A stretch of DNA of 64,000 nt from Kosakonia sp. H02. Its GTDB lineage: Bacteria; Pseudomonadota; Gammaproteobacteria; Enterobacterales; Enterobacteriaceae. Positions 25,160 to 33,613 of this stretch are shown piece after piece. The first letter of the stretch is position 1; each line of letters begins with the position of its first letter. The stretch covers positions 3,348,001-3,412,000 of the forward strand of contig CP131915.1 of assembly GCA_030704225.1 (NCBI GenBank), in the 5' to 3' direction. Under the pieces are notes generated by a model. That model saw only the letters and a program-made list of their open reading frames with translations. It was not told where the DNA came from and ran no database searches. Made by a program: the position numbers and the translations under genes.

Positions 25160-27761
25160 AGCGCGTATTAAATCAAAACGTCGCATTTCGCCATTCTGGC
25201 TATTGCCGGTTATCGCGCTGCTTATCGCGGGCTGGCTTGTCTGGAGTAGCTATGAAGATCGCGCTAATACCATCACTATCGATTTTATGTCCGCCGACGG
25301 CATTGTCGCCGGGCGAACTCCCGTGCGTTATCAGGGGGTCGAAGTCGGTACGGTGCAGGATATTCGCCTGAGCGATGATTTGAGGAAAATCCAGGTACGC
25401 GCCAGTATCAAAGCCGACATGAAAGATGCGCTGCGCAGTGAAACCCAGTTCTGGCTGGTCACGCCCAAAGCGTCGCTGGCGGGCGTTTCCGGCCTTGATG
25501 CTCTGGTGGGCGGCAACTATATCGGCATGATGCCGGGCAAAGGCGACCCGCAGGATCACTTCACCGCGCTTGATACCCAGCCGAAGTACCGGCTCAACAA
25601 TGGCGATCTAATGATTCATCTGCACGCGCCGGATTTGGGTTCACTCAACAGCGGTTCGCTGGTCTATTTCCGCAAAATCCCGGTTGGACGTGTTTACGAC
25701 TACGCGATCAATAACAACAAACAGGGCGTCACCATTGATGTACTCATCGAACGCCGCTTCACCAACCTGGTGAAAAAAGGTAGCCGGTTCTGGAACGTTT
25801 CCGGCGTGAAAGCCGATGTCGGGTTGAGCGGCGCGAAAGTGGAGCTGGAAAGCCTGGCTGCGCTGGTCAATGGCGCGATCGCTTTTGATTCGCCAGACGA
25901 TTCGCAACCTGCGGCGCCAGATGATGAGTTCGGTTTGTATGAAGACCTGGCACACAGCCAGCGCGGCGTGATAATCAAGCTCGATTTACCCGGCGGCCAG
26001 GGGCTGAAAGCAGGCTCAACGCCGCTGATGTACCAGGGACTAGAAGTGGGTGAACTGACCAAAATTAACCTCAATCCTGGCGGCACGGTGACCGGCGAGA
26101 TGACGGTCGATCCGAGCGTGGTTAACCTGCTGCGCGACAATACCCGTATTGAGATGCGCAATCCGAAAATCTCATTGAGCAATGCTAACGTCAGCTCCCT
26201 GCTGACAGGCAGCACGCTGGAATTACTCCCCGGCGAAGGGGAGCCGCGCGATCAATTTGTAGTGCTGCCTGCGGATAAAAACCTGTTGCAGGAACCGGGT
26301 GTTATCACCCTGACGCTCACCGCGCCGGAAAGTTACGGTATCGATGCCGGGCAACCTTTGGTGCTCCACGGTGTGCAGGTGGGCCAGGTGCTGGAGCGCA
26401 ATCTCACCAACAAAGGCGTCTCTTTTGCCATCGCCATCGATCCGCAATACCGCGATCTGGTGCACGGCGACAGCAAGTTTGTGGTCAACAGCCGTGTGGA
26501 CGTCAAAGTGGGTCTGGACGGTGTAGAGTTCCTTGCCGCCAGCGCAAATGAGTGGCTCAGCGGCGGGATCCGCATTCTCCCCGGCACCAAAGGCGCGATG
26601 AAAACGAGCTATCCGTTGTTCGCCAACCTGGATAAAGCGCTGGAAAACAGCCTGAGCGATCTGCCCACCACCACCCTGACGCTCACCGCCGATACCCTGC
26701 CGGATGTGCAGGCCGGTTCCGTGGTGCTGTACCGCAAATTCGAAGTCGGTGAAGTGATCACCGTGCGTCCGCGCGCTAACGCATTTGATATCGATCTGCA
26801 TATCAAACCGGAATACCGCAACTTGCTTACCGATGACAGCGTGTTCTGGGCGGAAGGCGGCGCGAAAGTGCAGCTTAACGGCAGCGGCCTCACCGTGCAG
26901 GCTTCGCCACTTTCCCGCGCCATTAAAGGTGCCATCAGTTTTGATAACCTCAGCGGTGCCAGCGCGCGCCTGCGTAAAGGCGATAAGCGCGAACTGTACG
27001 CCTCCGAGACCGCAGCGCGCGCCGTGGGTGGCCAGATAACGCTACATGCCTTTGACGCCGGCAAGCTGGCAGAAGGGATGCCGATTCGTTATCTCGGGAT
27101 TGATATCGGCCAGGTACAGACGCTGCGCCTGCTCACCGATAAAAATGAAGTGCAGGCCAGCGCAGTGCTCTACCCGGAATATGTGCGCACCTTTGCCCGT
27201 GGCGGTACGCGATTCTCGGTGATCACACCGCAAATTTCCGCGGCGGGTGTTGAGCACCTCGATACCATCCTGCAACCCTATATCAACGTGGAACCGGGTC
27301 ATGGCGATGCGCGACGGGATTTTGAACTCACCGAAGCCACCATCACCGACTCGCGTTATCTCGACGGGCTGAATATTGTGGTTGAAGCCCCGGAAGTGGG
27401 ATCGATGAATATCGGCACACCGGTGCTGTTCCGCGGTATCGAAGTAGGTACTGTCACCGGACTTGCGCTGGGTACGCTTTCCGATCGCGTGATGGTCGCC
27501 ATGCGCATCAGTAAACGCTACCAGCATCTGGTGCGTAATAACTCGGTGTTCTGGCTGGCTTCCGGTTACACGCTGGACTTCGGTCTGACCGGCGGCGTGG
27601 TGAAAACCGGGACCTTTAACCAGTTCATTCGCGGCGGTATTGCGTTTGCCACGCCGCCGGAAACGCCGCTGGCACCCAAAGCGCAGCCGGGTAAACACTT
27701 CCTGCTGCTCGAAAGCGAACCAAAAGAGTGGCGTCAATGGGGCACCGCCCTGCCACGTTAA
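25128..27761 (+). CDS. letB: LetB (YebT), MCE-repeat lipid transport tunnel
   Basis: One N-terminal membrane helix (about residues 22-42) followed by seven MCE domains, which in E. coli stack into a periplasm-spanning hydrophobic tunnel. Repeated signatures are visible, for example GRTPVRYQGVEVGTVQDI, GSTPLMYQGLEVGELTKI, GQPLVLHGVQVGQVLER, GSVVLYRKFEVGEVITV, GMPIRYLGIDIGQVQTL and GTPVLFRGIEVGTVTGL. It has 877 residues from the ATG at 25128 (MSQETPAS); the ATG two codons earlier is an alternative. It is translated in overlap with letA. Confidence 0.95.
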   Translation: MSQETPASTTEARIKSKRRISPFWLLPVIALLIAGWLVWSSYEDRANTITIDFMSADGIVAGRTPVRYQGVEVGTVQDIRLSDDLRKIQVRASIKADMKDALRSETQFWLVTPKASLAGVSGLDALVGGNYIGMMPGKGDPQDHFTALDTQPKYRLNNGDLMIHLHAPDLGSLNSGSLVYFRKIPVGRVYDYAINNNKQGVTIDVLIERRFTNLVKKGSRFWNVSGVKADVGLSGAKVELESLAALVNGAIAFDSPDDSQPAAPDDEFGLYEDLAHSQRGVIIKLDLPGGQGLKAGSTPLMYQGLEVGELTKINLNPGGTVTGEMTVDPSVVNLLRDNTRIEMRNPKISLSNANVSSLLTGSTLELLPGEGEPRDQFVVLPADKNLLQEPGVITLTLTAPESYGIDAGQPLVLHGVQVGQVLERNLTNKGVSFAIAIDPQYRDLVHGDSKFVVNSRVDVKVGLDGVEFLAASANEWLSGGIRILPGTKGAMKTSYPLFANLDKALENSLSDLPTTTLTLTADTLPDVQAGSVVLYRKFEVGEVITVRPRANAFDIDLHIKPEYRNLLTDDSVFWAEGGAKVQLNGSGLTVQASPLSRAIKGAISFDNLSGASARLRKGDKRELYASETAARAVGGQITLHAFDAGKLAEGMPIRYLGIDIGQVQTLRLLTDKNEVQASAVLYPEYVRTFARGGTRFSVITPQISAAGVEHLDTILQPYINVEPGHGDARRDFELTEATITDSRYLDGLNIVVEAPEVGSMNIGTPVLFRGIEVGTVTGLALGTLSDRVMVAMRISKRYQHLVRNNSVFWLASGYTLDFGLTGGVVKTGTFNQFIRGGIAFATPPETPLAPKAQPGKHFLLLESEPKEWRQWGTALPR

Positions 27762-27840
27762 CCCTCCAGCCTCCGGCGTGCCTGCGCCGGAGCCTTTTAT
27801 GCTACACTGCGCGCCTGTTTTACTCCTTGTGGTGCGCCCC

Positions 27841-29280
27841 GTGGCTCAAAACGCTGTTTACTTCCCTGACGAATTCCTGGCCCAGATGCGCCAGGCCATG
27901 CCTGAGCATCTCTCTTTTGATGATTTTATTGCGGCCTGCCAGCGCCCGCTGCGCCGCAGTATCCGTATCAATACGCTAAAAATCTCGGTCGCTGATTTTT
28001 TGACGCTGGTTGCGCCTTATGGCTGGCAATTAACGCCCGTGCCGTGGTGCGCAGAAGGGTTTTGGATCGAACGGGATGATGAAGAGAGCCTGCCGCTTGG
28101 CAGCACGGCGGAGCATCTGAGCGGGCTGTTTTATATTCAGGAAGCGAGTTCCATGCTGCCGGTTGCGGCGCTGTTTGCTGATGGCGAAATGCCGCAGCGG
28201 GTGATGGATGTTGCCGCTGCACCGGGGTCAAAAACCACGCAAATTGCCGCCCGCATGGGCAACCAGGGTGCAATCCTTGCCAATGAGTTTTCCGCCAGCC
28301 GCGTGAAAGTGCTGCACGCCAACATCAGCCGCAGCGGTATTCATAATGTTGCGCTGACACATTTTGACGGCCGCGTATTTGGCCCTGCCTTGCCTGAAAT
28401 GTTCGACGCCATCTTGCTGGATGCGCCTTGCTCAGGCGAAGGAGTGGTGCGTAAAGATGCCGACGCATTGAAAAACTGGTCTGTTGCCAGCAATCAGGAC
28501 ATCGCCGCCACCCAGCGCGAACTTATCGACAGCGCCTTTCACGCCCTGCGTCCCGGCGGCGTGCTGGTTTACTCCACCTGCACGCTGAACCGTGATGAAA
28601 ACGAGGCGATCTGCCACTGGCTACAGCAGCAATACCCGCATGCAGTCGAATTTTTGCCGCTGGGCGAATTGTTCGACGGAGCCGACCGCGCCCTCACCGC
28701 CGAAGGCTTTTTGCATGTTTTCCCGCAGATTTATGACTGTGAAGGCTTCTTTGTCGCCCGTTTGCGCAAAACCGCCGCTGTCGATCCGCTCCCTGCCCCG
28801 ACCTATAAAGTCGGTAATTTCCCGTTTGCCCCGCTGAAACCGCGTGATGTTGCGCAGCTTGAAGCCGCCGCTGCACAAGTGGGGCTTCGTTGGGATGACT
28901 CCCTGCATCTGTGGCAGCGGGATAAAGAGATCTGGCTGTTTCCCGCAGCTATCGAAGCACTCATCGGAAAAGTCCGTTTTTCCCGTATCGGCATCCGCCT
29001 GGCGGAAACGCACAATAAAGGTTATCGCTGGCAGCATGAAGCGGTGATTGCGTTGGCGGGCCACGATAATCCTCTGGCTTTCGCCCTGACGTTGCCTGAA
29101 GCTGAAGAGTGGTATCGCGGCCGGGATATCTACCCACAGGCCCTGCCACCGCGGGATGACTTGATTGTGACATTCCAGGGGCAACCGCTGGGGCTGGCGA
29201 AAAAAATCGGTTCGCGGTTGAAAAACAGTTACCCGCGCGAGCTGGTGCGCGATGGTCGTCTCTTTGCCGGGAATGCGTGA
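27841..29280 (+). CDS. rsmF: 16S rRNA (cytosine-1407-C5)-methyltransferase RsmF
   Basis: Methylates C1407 of 16S rRNA in the 30S subunit. Protein of 479 residues, as in E. coli, from a GTG start at 27841 (VAQNAVYFPDEF). SAM motif VMDVAAAPGSKTTQIAARM. Both RCMT cysteines are present: Cys197 in DAPCSGEG and the nucleophile Cys247 in YSTCTLN. A C-terminal PUA-like domain ends with SRLKNSYPRELVRDG. The open frame continues upstream into letB, but the upstream codons do not match the family. Confidence 0.94.
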   Translation: MAQNAVYFPDEFLAQMRQAMPEHLSFDDFIAACQRPLRRSIRINTLKISVADFLTLVAPYGWQLTPVPWCAEGFWIERDDEESLPLGSTAEHLSGLFYIQEASSMLPVAALFADGEMPQRVMDVAAAPGSKTTQIAARMGNQGAILANEFSASRVKVLHANISRSGIHNVALTHFDGRVFGPALPEMFDAILLDAPCSGEGVVRKDADALKNWSVASNQDIAATQRELIDSAFHALRPGGVLVYSTCTLNRDENEAICHWLQQQYPHAVEFLPLGELFDGADRALTAEGFLHVFPQIYDCEGFFVARLRKTAAVDPLPAPTYKVGNFPFAPLKPRDVAQLEAAAAQVGLRWDDSLHLWQRDKEIWLFPAAIEALIGKVRFSRIGIRLAETHNKGYRWQHEAVIALAGHDNPLAFALTLPEAEEWYRGRDIYPQALPPRDDLIVTFQGQPLGLAKKIGSRLKNSYPRELVRDGRLFAGNA

Positions 29281-29394
29281 CGACGCGCAAAAAAAGCGCA
29301 TTTTTTGACTGGCGACTTGCTCTGTGTTGTACCAGGCTGAAATGTGGGTGACCTTACTGGTCGTACCACATTTTAACGATCAACGGAGAGCATT

Positions 29395-29634
29395 ATGACG
29401 AAAACCAGCGTGCGCATTGGCGCATTCGAAATCGACGATGCCGAGTTGCAGGGAGATAATCAGGGCGAACGAACGTTGCGTATTCCTTGCAGTTCTGACC
29501 CGGATTTATGTATGCAGCTTGATGCCTGGGACGCGGAAACCAGCATTCCTGCGATCCTGAACGGCGAGCACTCGGTGCTTTATCGCGAACATTATGATCA
29601 GCAGTCTGATACCTGGGTTATGCGCCTTGCCTGA
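29395..29634 (+). CDS. yebV: YebV, small protein of unknown function
   Basis: Protein of 79 residues matching E. coli YebV (78): TSVRIGAFEIDDAEL, SDPDLCMQLDAWDAETS and a WVMRLA end. No membrane segment. Reported in E. coli as heat-shock/stress associated; the molecular function is unknown. A GGAGAG site lies 7 bases before the ATG. A terminator-like hairpin follows, before yebW. Confidence 0.92.
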   Translation: MTKTSVRIGAFEIDDAELQGDNQGERTLRIPCSSDPDLCMQLDAWDAETSIPAILNGEHSVLYREHYDQQSDTWVMRLA

Positions 29635-29643
29635 TCCAAAGGG

Positions 29644-29667
29644 AACCCGTCCATGAGACGGGTTATT
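29644..29667 (+). terminator. Probable terminator between yebV and yebW
   Basis: A perfect stem AACCCGTC/GACGGGTT with loop CATGA is followed by only ATTT, so the T run is short and termination may be partial. Confidence 0.5.
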
Positions 29668-29739
29668 TACCCGCCTGATTTCCCCTGCCCCTATTCATCC
29701 CCTACACTTATCATTACGTGGTACAGAACCGAGGATGGA

Positions 29740-29931
29740 ATGTTCGCTCTGGTCTTATTTGTTTGCTACCTGGACGGTGGTTGTGACGATATCGTCGTTG
29801 ATGTCTTTAATACTGAGCAACAGTGCATGGCTGCTATGGACGATGAGAGACTGCGTCACGGCGGTTGTTTTCCTGTAGAAGATTTTATTGATGGCTTCTG
29901 GCACCCGGCCAGGGAATTCAGCGATTTTTGA
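29740..29931 (+). CDS. yebW: YebW, small protein of unknown function
   Basis: Protein of 63 residues, the E. coli YebW length: MFALVLFVCYLDGGCDDIVV, a CMAAMDDERLRHGGCFPVED segment with conserved cysteines, and a WHPAREFSDF end. The ATG at 29740 follows a GAGGATGGA ribosome binding site; upstream in-frame codons from 29653 would cross the yebV hairpin. Its stop directly abuts the convergent pphA stop. Confidence 0.9.
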   Translation: MFALVLFVCYLDGGCDDIVVDVFNTEQQCMAAMDDERLRHGGCFPVEDFIDGFWHPAREFSDF

Positions 29932-30576
29932 TCACTGCACCTGCACCAGTGTCAATTCACCGCCAAATACCGCCCCGGTGTCGATGTAGTGCTGGTTTTG
30001 GGCATCGAAACGCTGTTTTAGCGGCGTATGGCCGAACCAGAAATGGTCTGCACCGGCAATTTTCTCACCCTTACCGCACAACAACTGGTTTAACCGGTCG
30101 CGCCGCCAGAGGACCGACTCGCTGTCGACCTCTTTTTCCCATTGATATTCTGTTGCCGGGTAATCCGCATGGGCAATGACGTTCACCACGCCGTTTGAAC
30201 GTAGCTCAAGGATATAAGGCAACTGTGCGCAGCGATGTAATGCTTCAAGCGCCTGCTCTTGCTGTGCCTTTGGTAACGCACTAAACCAGCTGCCGCCGTT
30301 AAGTTGCCACATCGCCATTTCGCCGTAACGGAGTGCATCAATCGCCATCTGTTCATGATTACCGCGCACGGTTTTAAACCACGGTTTGGTCAGTAGCGCC
30401 AGACATTGCAAGCTTTCCGGGCCGCGATCGATCAAATCGCCGACGCAAATCAGCAAGTCCTGGTACGGATCAAAATGACGGTCGCGCAGCGCCTCTAATA
30501 AGCGCTGGTGGCAGCCATGCAGGTCGCCCACAATCCAGATATGCCGCCAGTCCGAGCCTTCGATTCGTTGATACAT
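29932..30576 (-). CDS. pphA: Serine/threonine protein phosphatase PphA
   Basis: PPP-family metallophosphatase of 214 residues (218 in E. coli). Metal-binding motifs are GDLHGC (GDxHG), GDLIDRG (GDxxDRG) and GNHEQM (GNHE), with late histidines in IAHADYPATEY and FGHTPLKQ. In E. coli PphA answers misfolded-protein stress through CpxA-CpxR; the paralog PphB is a less likely identity because gene order matches pphA exactly. Divergence from E. coli is higher than for the neighbours. Confidence 0.92.
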   Translation of the reverse strand: MYQRIEGSDWRHIWIVGDLHGCHQRLLEALRDRHFDPYQDLLICVGDLIDRGPESLQCLALLTKPWFKTVRGNHEQMAIDALRYGEMAMWQLNGGSWFSALPKAQQEQALEALHRCAQLPYILELRSNGVVNVIAHADYPATEYQWEKEVDSESVLWRRDRLNQLLCGKGEKIAGADHFWFGHTPLKQRFDAQNQHYIDTGAVFGGELTLVQVQ

Positions 30577-30711
30577 ATTCTGCGCCCTCCCAATTTTCAG
30601 TATAGAAAATGCTCGACGACCACTATGCGGGTTGTGTTATGGTTTATGCCGAAGAGGCGGATGCGACAGGCATTCTGTTTCTTGCCCGAAATGATTTCTG
30701 GTAACAGAAGA

Positions 30712-30813
30712 AAAAAAGACCGAATACGATTCCTGTATTCGGTCCAGGGAAATGGCTCTTGGGAGAGAGCCGTGCGCTAAAAGTTGGCATTAATGCAGGC
30801 TAAGTCGCCTTGC
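30712..30813 (-). ncRNA. sdsR: SdsR (RyeB) small regulatory RNA
   Basis: The minus strand from 30813 (GCAAGGCGACTTAGCCTGCA) matches E. coli SdsR nearly base for base. It includes the central hairpin GGCTCTCTCCCAAGAGCC and the terminator stem GACCGAATAC/GTATTCGGTC followed by T7. SdsR is a sigma-S-dependent, Hfq-binding RNA that represses tolC, ompD/ompC-type porins and mutS, among others. It lies between pphA and yebY, as in E. coli. Confidence 0.95.
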
Positions 30814-30819
30814 ACTTTA

Positions 30820-30826
30820 AGAATAG
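30820..30826 (-). promoter_or_regulatory. Sigma-S-type -10 element of sdsR
   Basis: CTATTCT on the minus strand ends 6 bases before the SdsR 5' end. It resembles the sigma-S -10 consensus CTATACT with the characteristic leading C, consistent with stationary-phase expression of sdsR. Confidence 0.6.
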
Positions 30827-30902
30827 ATGACGACACCAGCTTTTCCAGTCTGCTGCAAAAGTGGTCAGAAAAATCCGGTTTTCGTCACGCTTAAAAATGT
30901 TA

Positions 30903-30942
30903 AAACCGCAAGCCCTGTTGCGTCAGGCTTGCGGTTTTTTTA
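30903..30942. terminator. Terminator for sraC (+) and possibly yebY (-)
   Basis: An AAAACCGCAAGCC/GGCTTGCGGTTTT stem with a 10-11-base loop is followed by T7 on the plus strand. The minus strand ends in AAAAC-complement T4, giving weaker termination after yebY, which stops at 30971. Confidence 0.85.
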
Positions 30943-30970
30943 TGTTGAATCAGCGCCTTGCGGGCGAAAT

Positions 30971-31309
30971 TTAGCACAACGTTCTGGCGCGCTCGATAAA
31001 CGGCGCGAGACTCATTTTTTCACCGGGGCGGGAAGGATCATCAATCTGGATCACGCTAATCGGCTGGCCGCTGCTTTTGCCGCTGGCAACCTGTTTCTCG
31101 GCGATATCGTTAAGCGGGTATTGCACCAGGGTACTGGGGTTGATGGCAAACAGCGCATTACCGGGGCGGCAGGTTAACATCACCTCTTCGCGATTAAACG
31201 CCCATTTCTCTTTGCCCATCTCAAAACGGCTAACGGTAATCACCTGCGGTGCCGCCAGCGCCGCTCCCGAACATGTCAGCATTAACAGTACTAATAAACT
31301 TTTCTTCAT
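30971..31309 (-). CDS. yebY: YebY, periplasmic DUF2511 protein
   Basis: Protein of 112 residues with a signal peptide (MKKSLLVLLMLTCSGAALAA) and a conserved core WAFNREEVMLTCRPGNALF...NPSTLVQYPL and C-terminal Cys. It is copper-associated in E. coli through the yobA-yebZ-yebY operon; its biochemical role is unknown. The ATG at 31309 gives the family start; the open frame upstream reaches into yebZ and is rejected. It lies 17 bases after yebZ. Confidence 0.92.
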   Translation of the reverse strand: MKKSLLVLLMLTCSGAALAAPQVITVSRFEMGKEKWAFNREEVMLTCRPGNALFAINPSTLVQYPLNDIAEKQVASGKSSGQPISVIQIDDPSRPGEKMSLAPFIERARTLC

Positions 31310-31326
31310 TCTTTCCGCCAGATTAA

Positions 31327-32196
31327 TCAAAAAGGTTCCCAGGTAGCAAACAGACTCACAACCGCCAGCACCAGCGCGCCCAACCCCCATTCAGCCCAGG
31401 TCAGCGTGATAAAGCGTTGCCGCGCGGTATCATTTTTCAGGCTCAAACGTGGCACCAGAACATACCGATTCACAAGGGCAATTGCCACCATCAGCGCCAC
31501 AAGCGCACATTTGAGCAACAACATACGCCCCCAACTGCTCTGCCACGGCCAGCCCAGCCCCTGAATCAGCAACATGTTGACGATACCGGTGACAATCACT
31601 CCGGCAACGGCCAGGTGACCATAACGTGAGAAACGCATCATTGCGGCGATGGCTGAGGTTTGCCACCGCCCGCGCGCCAGATGCATACAGAACAATACTG
31701 GCAATAATCCGCCCAACCACATCGCCGCACATAACAAATGCAGGGCGTGATTGCCGCGCTGCAACACGCCCATCACCCCGTAACGCATCGCGGCATGGCC
31801 GAGACCCGCCGCCAGCAAAAACTGGATAACCACCAGCAGCACCAGCCGTTTTTGCTGTAACGGTTGTAGCAGCGCAGCGATAAGCGTCAGACAAGCCAGA
31901 ATGATTTGCCATGCCAGTAGCGTACCGGTTTGCGTTCCGACCACCGCCATCCACACCATCGGTTGCCATACATCCGGCCAGCCGCCTGCCATCATGCCGC
32001 CTTGCACGGCATACATCAGCGCCGCGCTGGCTGCCACCAGCCATAAACAGACCCGCAGCAAAGGACGAAAACGTTGTGCTACTACGCGGCGTAATTCATG
32101 CGGGGCAAGCCATGCACTAAATAGTGCGCAGCCAAAAATAAGCATCAGGGCGGCGAAGTGAATAAACCGCAGCCCAACCAACGCCGCCGACAGCAT
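31327..32196 (-). CDS. yebZ: YebZ, CopD-family inner-membrane protein
   Basis: Protein of 289 residues with eight predicted membrane helices, matching the CopD/PcoD family, proposed to carry copper across the inner membrane with a CopC partner. Conserved His residues are in FIHFAALMLIFG, GHAAMRYG and HALHLLCAAMWLGGLLPV. It lies 2 bases after yobA and before yebY: a three-gene copper operon read on the minus strand. Confidence 0.93.
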   Translation of the reverse strand: MLSAALVGLRFIHFAALMLIFGCALFSAWLAPHELRRVVAQRFRPLLRVCLWLVAASAALMYAVQGGMMAGGWPDVWQPMVWMAVVGTQTGTLLAWQIILACLTLIAALLQPLQQKRLVLLVVIQFLLAAGLGHAAMRYGVMGVLQRGNHALHLLCAAMWLGGLLPVLFCMHLARGRWQTSAIAAMMRFSRYGHLAVAGVIVTGIVNMLLIQGLGWPWQSSWGRMLLLKCALVALMVAIALVNRYVLVPRLSLKNDTARQRFITLTWAEWGLGALVLAVVSLFATWEPF

Positions 32197-32198
32197 CG

Positions 32199-32573
32199 TT
32201 ACTTCACAGAAAACGTATACTGGCCACGGGTTTTGTGACCGTCAACGGAAACAACATGCCAGCTAACGGTATATTTCCCCGACGTTAGCGGCTGCTCCAG
32301 CGGAACAATCATCTGACGGTTATCTTTCTCGTTGCGCTTCACTACCCCGGTCTTGATAATTTGCTTTCGCGCGTCGGTCACCTGAATGCCGCTGAACGCC
32401 GGCTCAATCCCTTCTGAGAAATTCAGGGTTAACGCTTGAGGCGCGGCATCGACATTCGCATCGGCTGCCGGATACTGGCCCTTAAGATGAGCATGCGCCA
32501 GCGCAGCGGGTGTGATAAACAGGCTGGCGACAAGCGCCATTGCCCGCCAGTGGCGATAAGACGTGATAAACAT
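32199..32573 (-). CDS. yobA: YobA, CopC-family periplasmic copper-binding protein
   Basis: Protein of 124 residues, as in E. coli. The signal peptide is cut after ALA, leaving an N-terminal HAHLKGQYPA, the histidine brace start of CopC proteins. The C-terminal WHVVSVDGHKTRGQYTFSV holds the other copper-binding His/Asp positions. The ATG at 32573 has AAGGA eight bases upstream; the longer open frame from 32624 lacks a signal-like start. First gene of yobA-yebZ-yebY, divergent from holE. Confidence 0.93.
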   Translation of the reverse strand: MFITSYRHWRAMALVASLFITPAALAHAHLKGQYPAADANVDAAPQALTLNFSEGIEPAFSGIQVTDARKQIIKTGVVKRNEKDNRQMIVPLEQPLTSGKYTVSWHVVSVDGHKTRGQYTFSVK

Positions 32574-32709
32574 GCAATTATTCCTTTTTGTTATACATAT
32601 GATACAGAGCATAAACCTGTACAATAGTCGAGTCGAGCCTCACTGCCGGCACACTTGTCTTTCGGCGACAGCCTTAGTAACTTTTGCCGCCTGAACTCAG
32701 GAGAAAATC

Positions 32710-32940
32710 ATGATTACCAATCTTGCGCAGCTCGAACAAGAAGAGATGGATAAGATCAATGTCGATCTTGCCGCCGCCGGGGTCGCTTTCAAAGAGCGCT
32801 ATAACATGCCGGTTATCGCCGAAGCCGTTGAGCGCGAGCAACCGGCGCATCTGCGTAGCTGGTTTCGCGAACGCCTGATTGCCCATCGTCTGGCTTCCGT
32901 ATCGCTCTCTCGCCTGCCGTATGAGCCTAAAGCGAAATAA
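32710..32940 (+). CDS. holE: DNA polymerase III theta subunit HolE
   Basis: Seventy-six residues, identical in length to E. coli HolE, which binds the epsilon proofreading subunit in the polymerase III core. Conserved segments are VDLAAAGVAFKERYNMPVIA and HLRSWFRERLIAHR. CAGGAGAAAATC ribosome binding region. exoX follows only 10 bases later; the E. coli K-12 gene yobB, which lies between them there, is absent. Confidence 0.95.
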   Translation: MITNLAQLEQEEMDKINVDLAAAGVAFKERYNMPVIAEAVEREQPAHLRSWFRERLIAHRLASVSLSRLPYEPKAK

Positions 32941-32950
32941 GGACGCTGCC

Positions 32951-33613
32951 ATGTTACGTGTTATTGATACTGAAACCTGCGATCTGCAAGGCGGCGTGGT
33001 TGAAATCGCCTCGGTCGATGTGGTTGACGGCAAAATCGTTAACCCGCAGAGCCACCTGGTGCGCCCGGACAAACCCATCAGCCCGCAGGCGATGGCAATA
33101 CACCGCATTACGGAAGCGATGGTGGCCGATCAGCCATGGATCGAAGAGATTGTGCCGCACTATTACGGCAGCGAATGGTATGTGGCGCACAACGCCAGTT
33201 TTGACCGCCGTGTGCTGCCAGAAATGCCAGGAGAGTGGATCTGCACGATGAAGCTGGCCCGCCGCCTGTGGCCGGGGATCAAATACAGCAATATGGCGCT
33301 GTATCAGACCCGCAAGCTCAGCGTGCAAACCCCGCCGGGTCTGCATCACCACCGTGCGCTGTACGATTGTTACATCACCGCCGCCCTGCTGATAGACATT
33401 ATGCAGGTGTCAGGCTGGACACCAGAACAAATGGTGACCGTCACTGGTCGCCCGGCGCTGTTAACCACATTCACCTTTGGCAAATATCGCGGTACACCGG
33501 TATCTGAAGTTGCCGATCGCGATCCGGGCTACCTGCGCTGGCTGTTTAAGAACCTCGACAACATGAGCCCGGAGTTACGTCTGACGCTGAAACACTACCT
33601 GGGCGAGGGTTAA
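32951..33613 (+). CDS. exoX: Exodeoxyribonuclease X
   Basis: DnaQ-superfamily 3'-5' exonuclease used in mismatch repair and on ssDNA. Protein of 220 residues, as in E. coli. DEDDh catalytic motifs: DTET at residues 6-9 (ExoI), AHNASFDRRV (ExoII), HHHRALYD (ExoIII). The ATG at 32951 matches the family; the frame is open from 32879, inside holE, but that part is not homologous. Its last base abuts the ptrB stop on the other strand. Confidence 0.95.
   Translation: MLRVIDTETCDLQGGVVEIASVDVVDGKIVNPQSHLVRPDKPISPQAMAIHRITEAMVADQPWIEEIVPHYYGSEWYVAHNASFDRRVLPEMPGEWICTMKLARRLWPGIKYSNMALYQTRKLSVQTPPGLHHHRALYDCYITAALLIDIMQVSGWTPEQMVTVTGRPALLTTFTFGKYRGTPVSEVADRDPGYLRWLFKNLDNMSPELRLTLKHYLGEG

Larger units (their letters stand above)
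30670..30943 (+). ncRNA. sraC: Probable SraC (RyeA) sRNA, antisense to SdsR
   Basis: The strand opposite SdsR ends in a strong plus-strand terminator at 30903-30942, about 130 bases beyond the SdsR 5' end, the same layout as E. coli sraC/ryeA. The 5' end is inferred from that layout (about 40 bases before the SdsR 3' end); no clear promoter was identified. In E. coli SraC and SdsR pair and destabilise each other. Confidence 0.5.
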
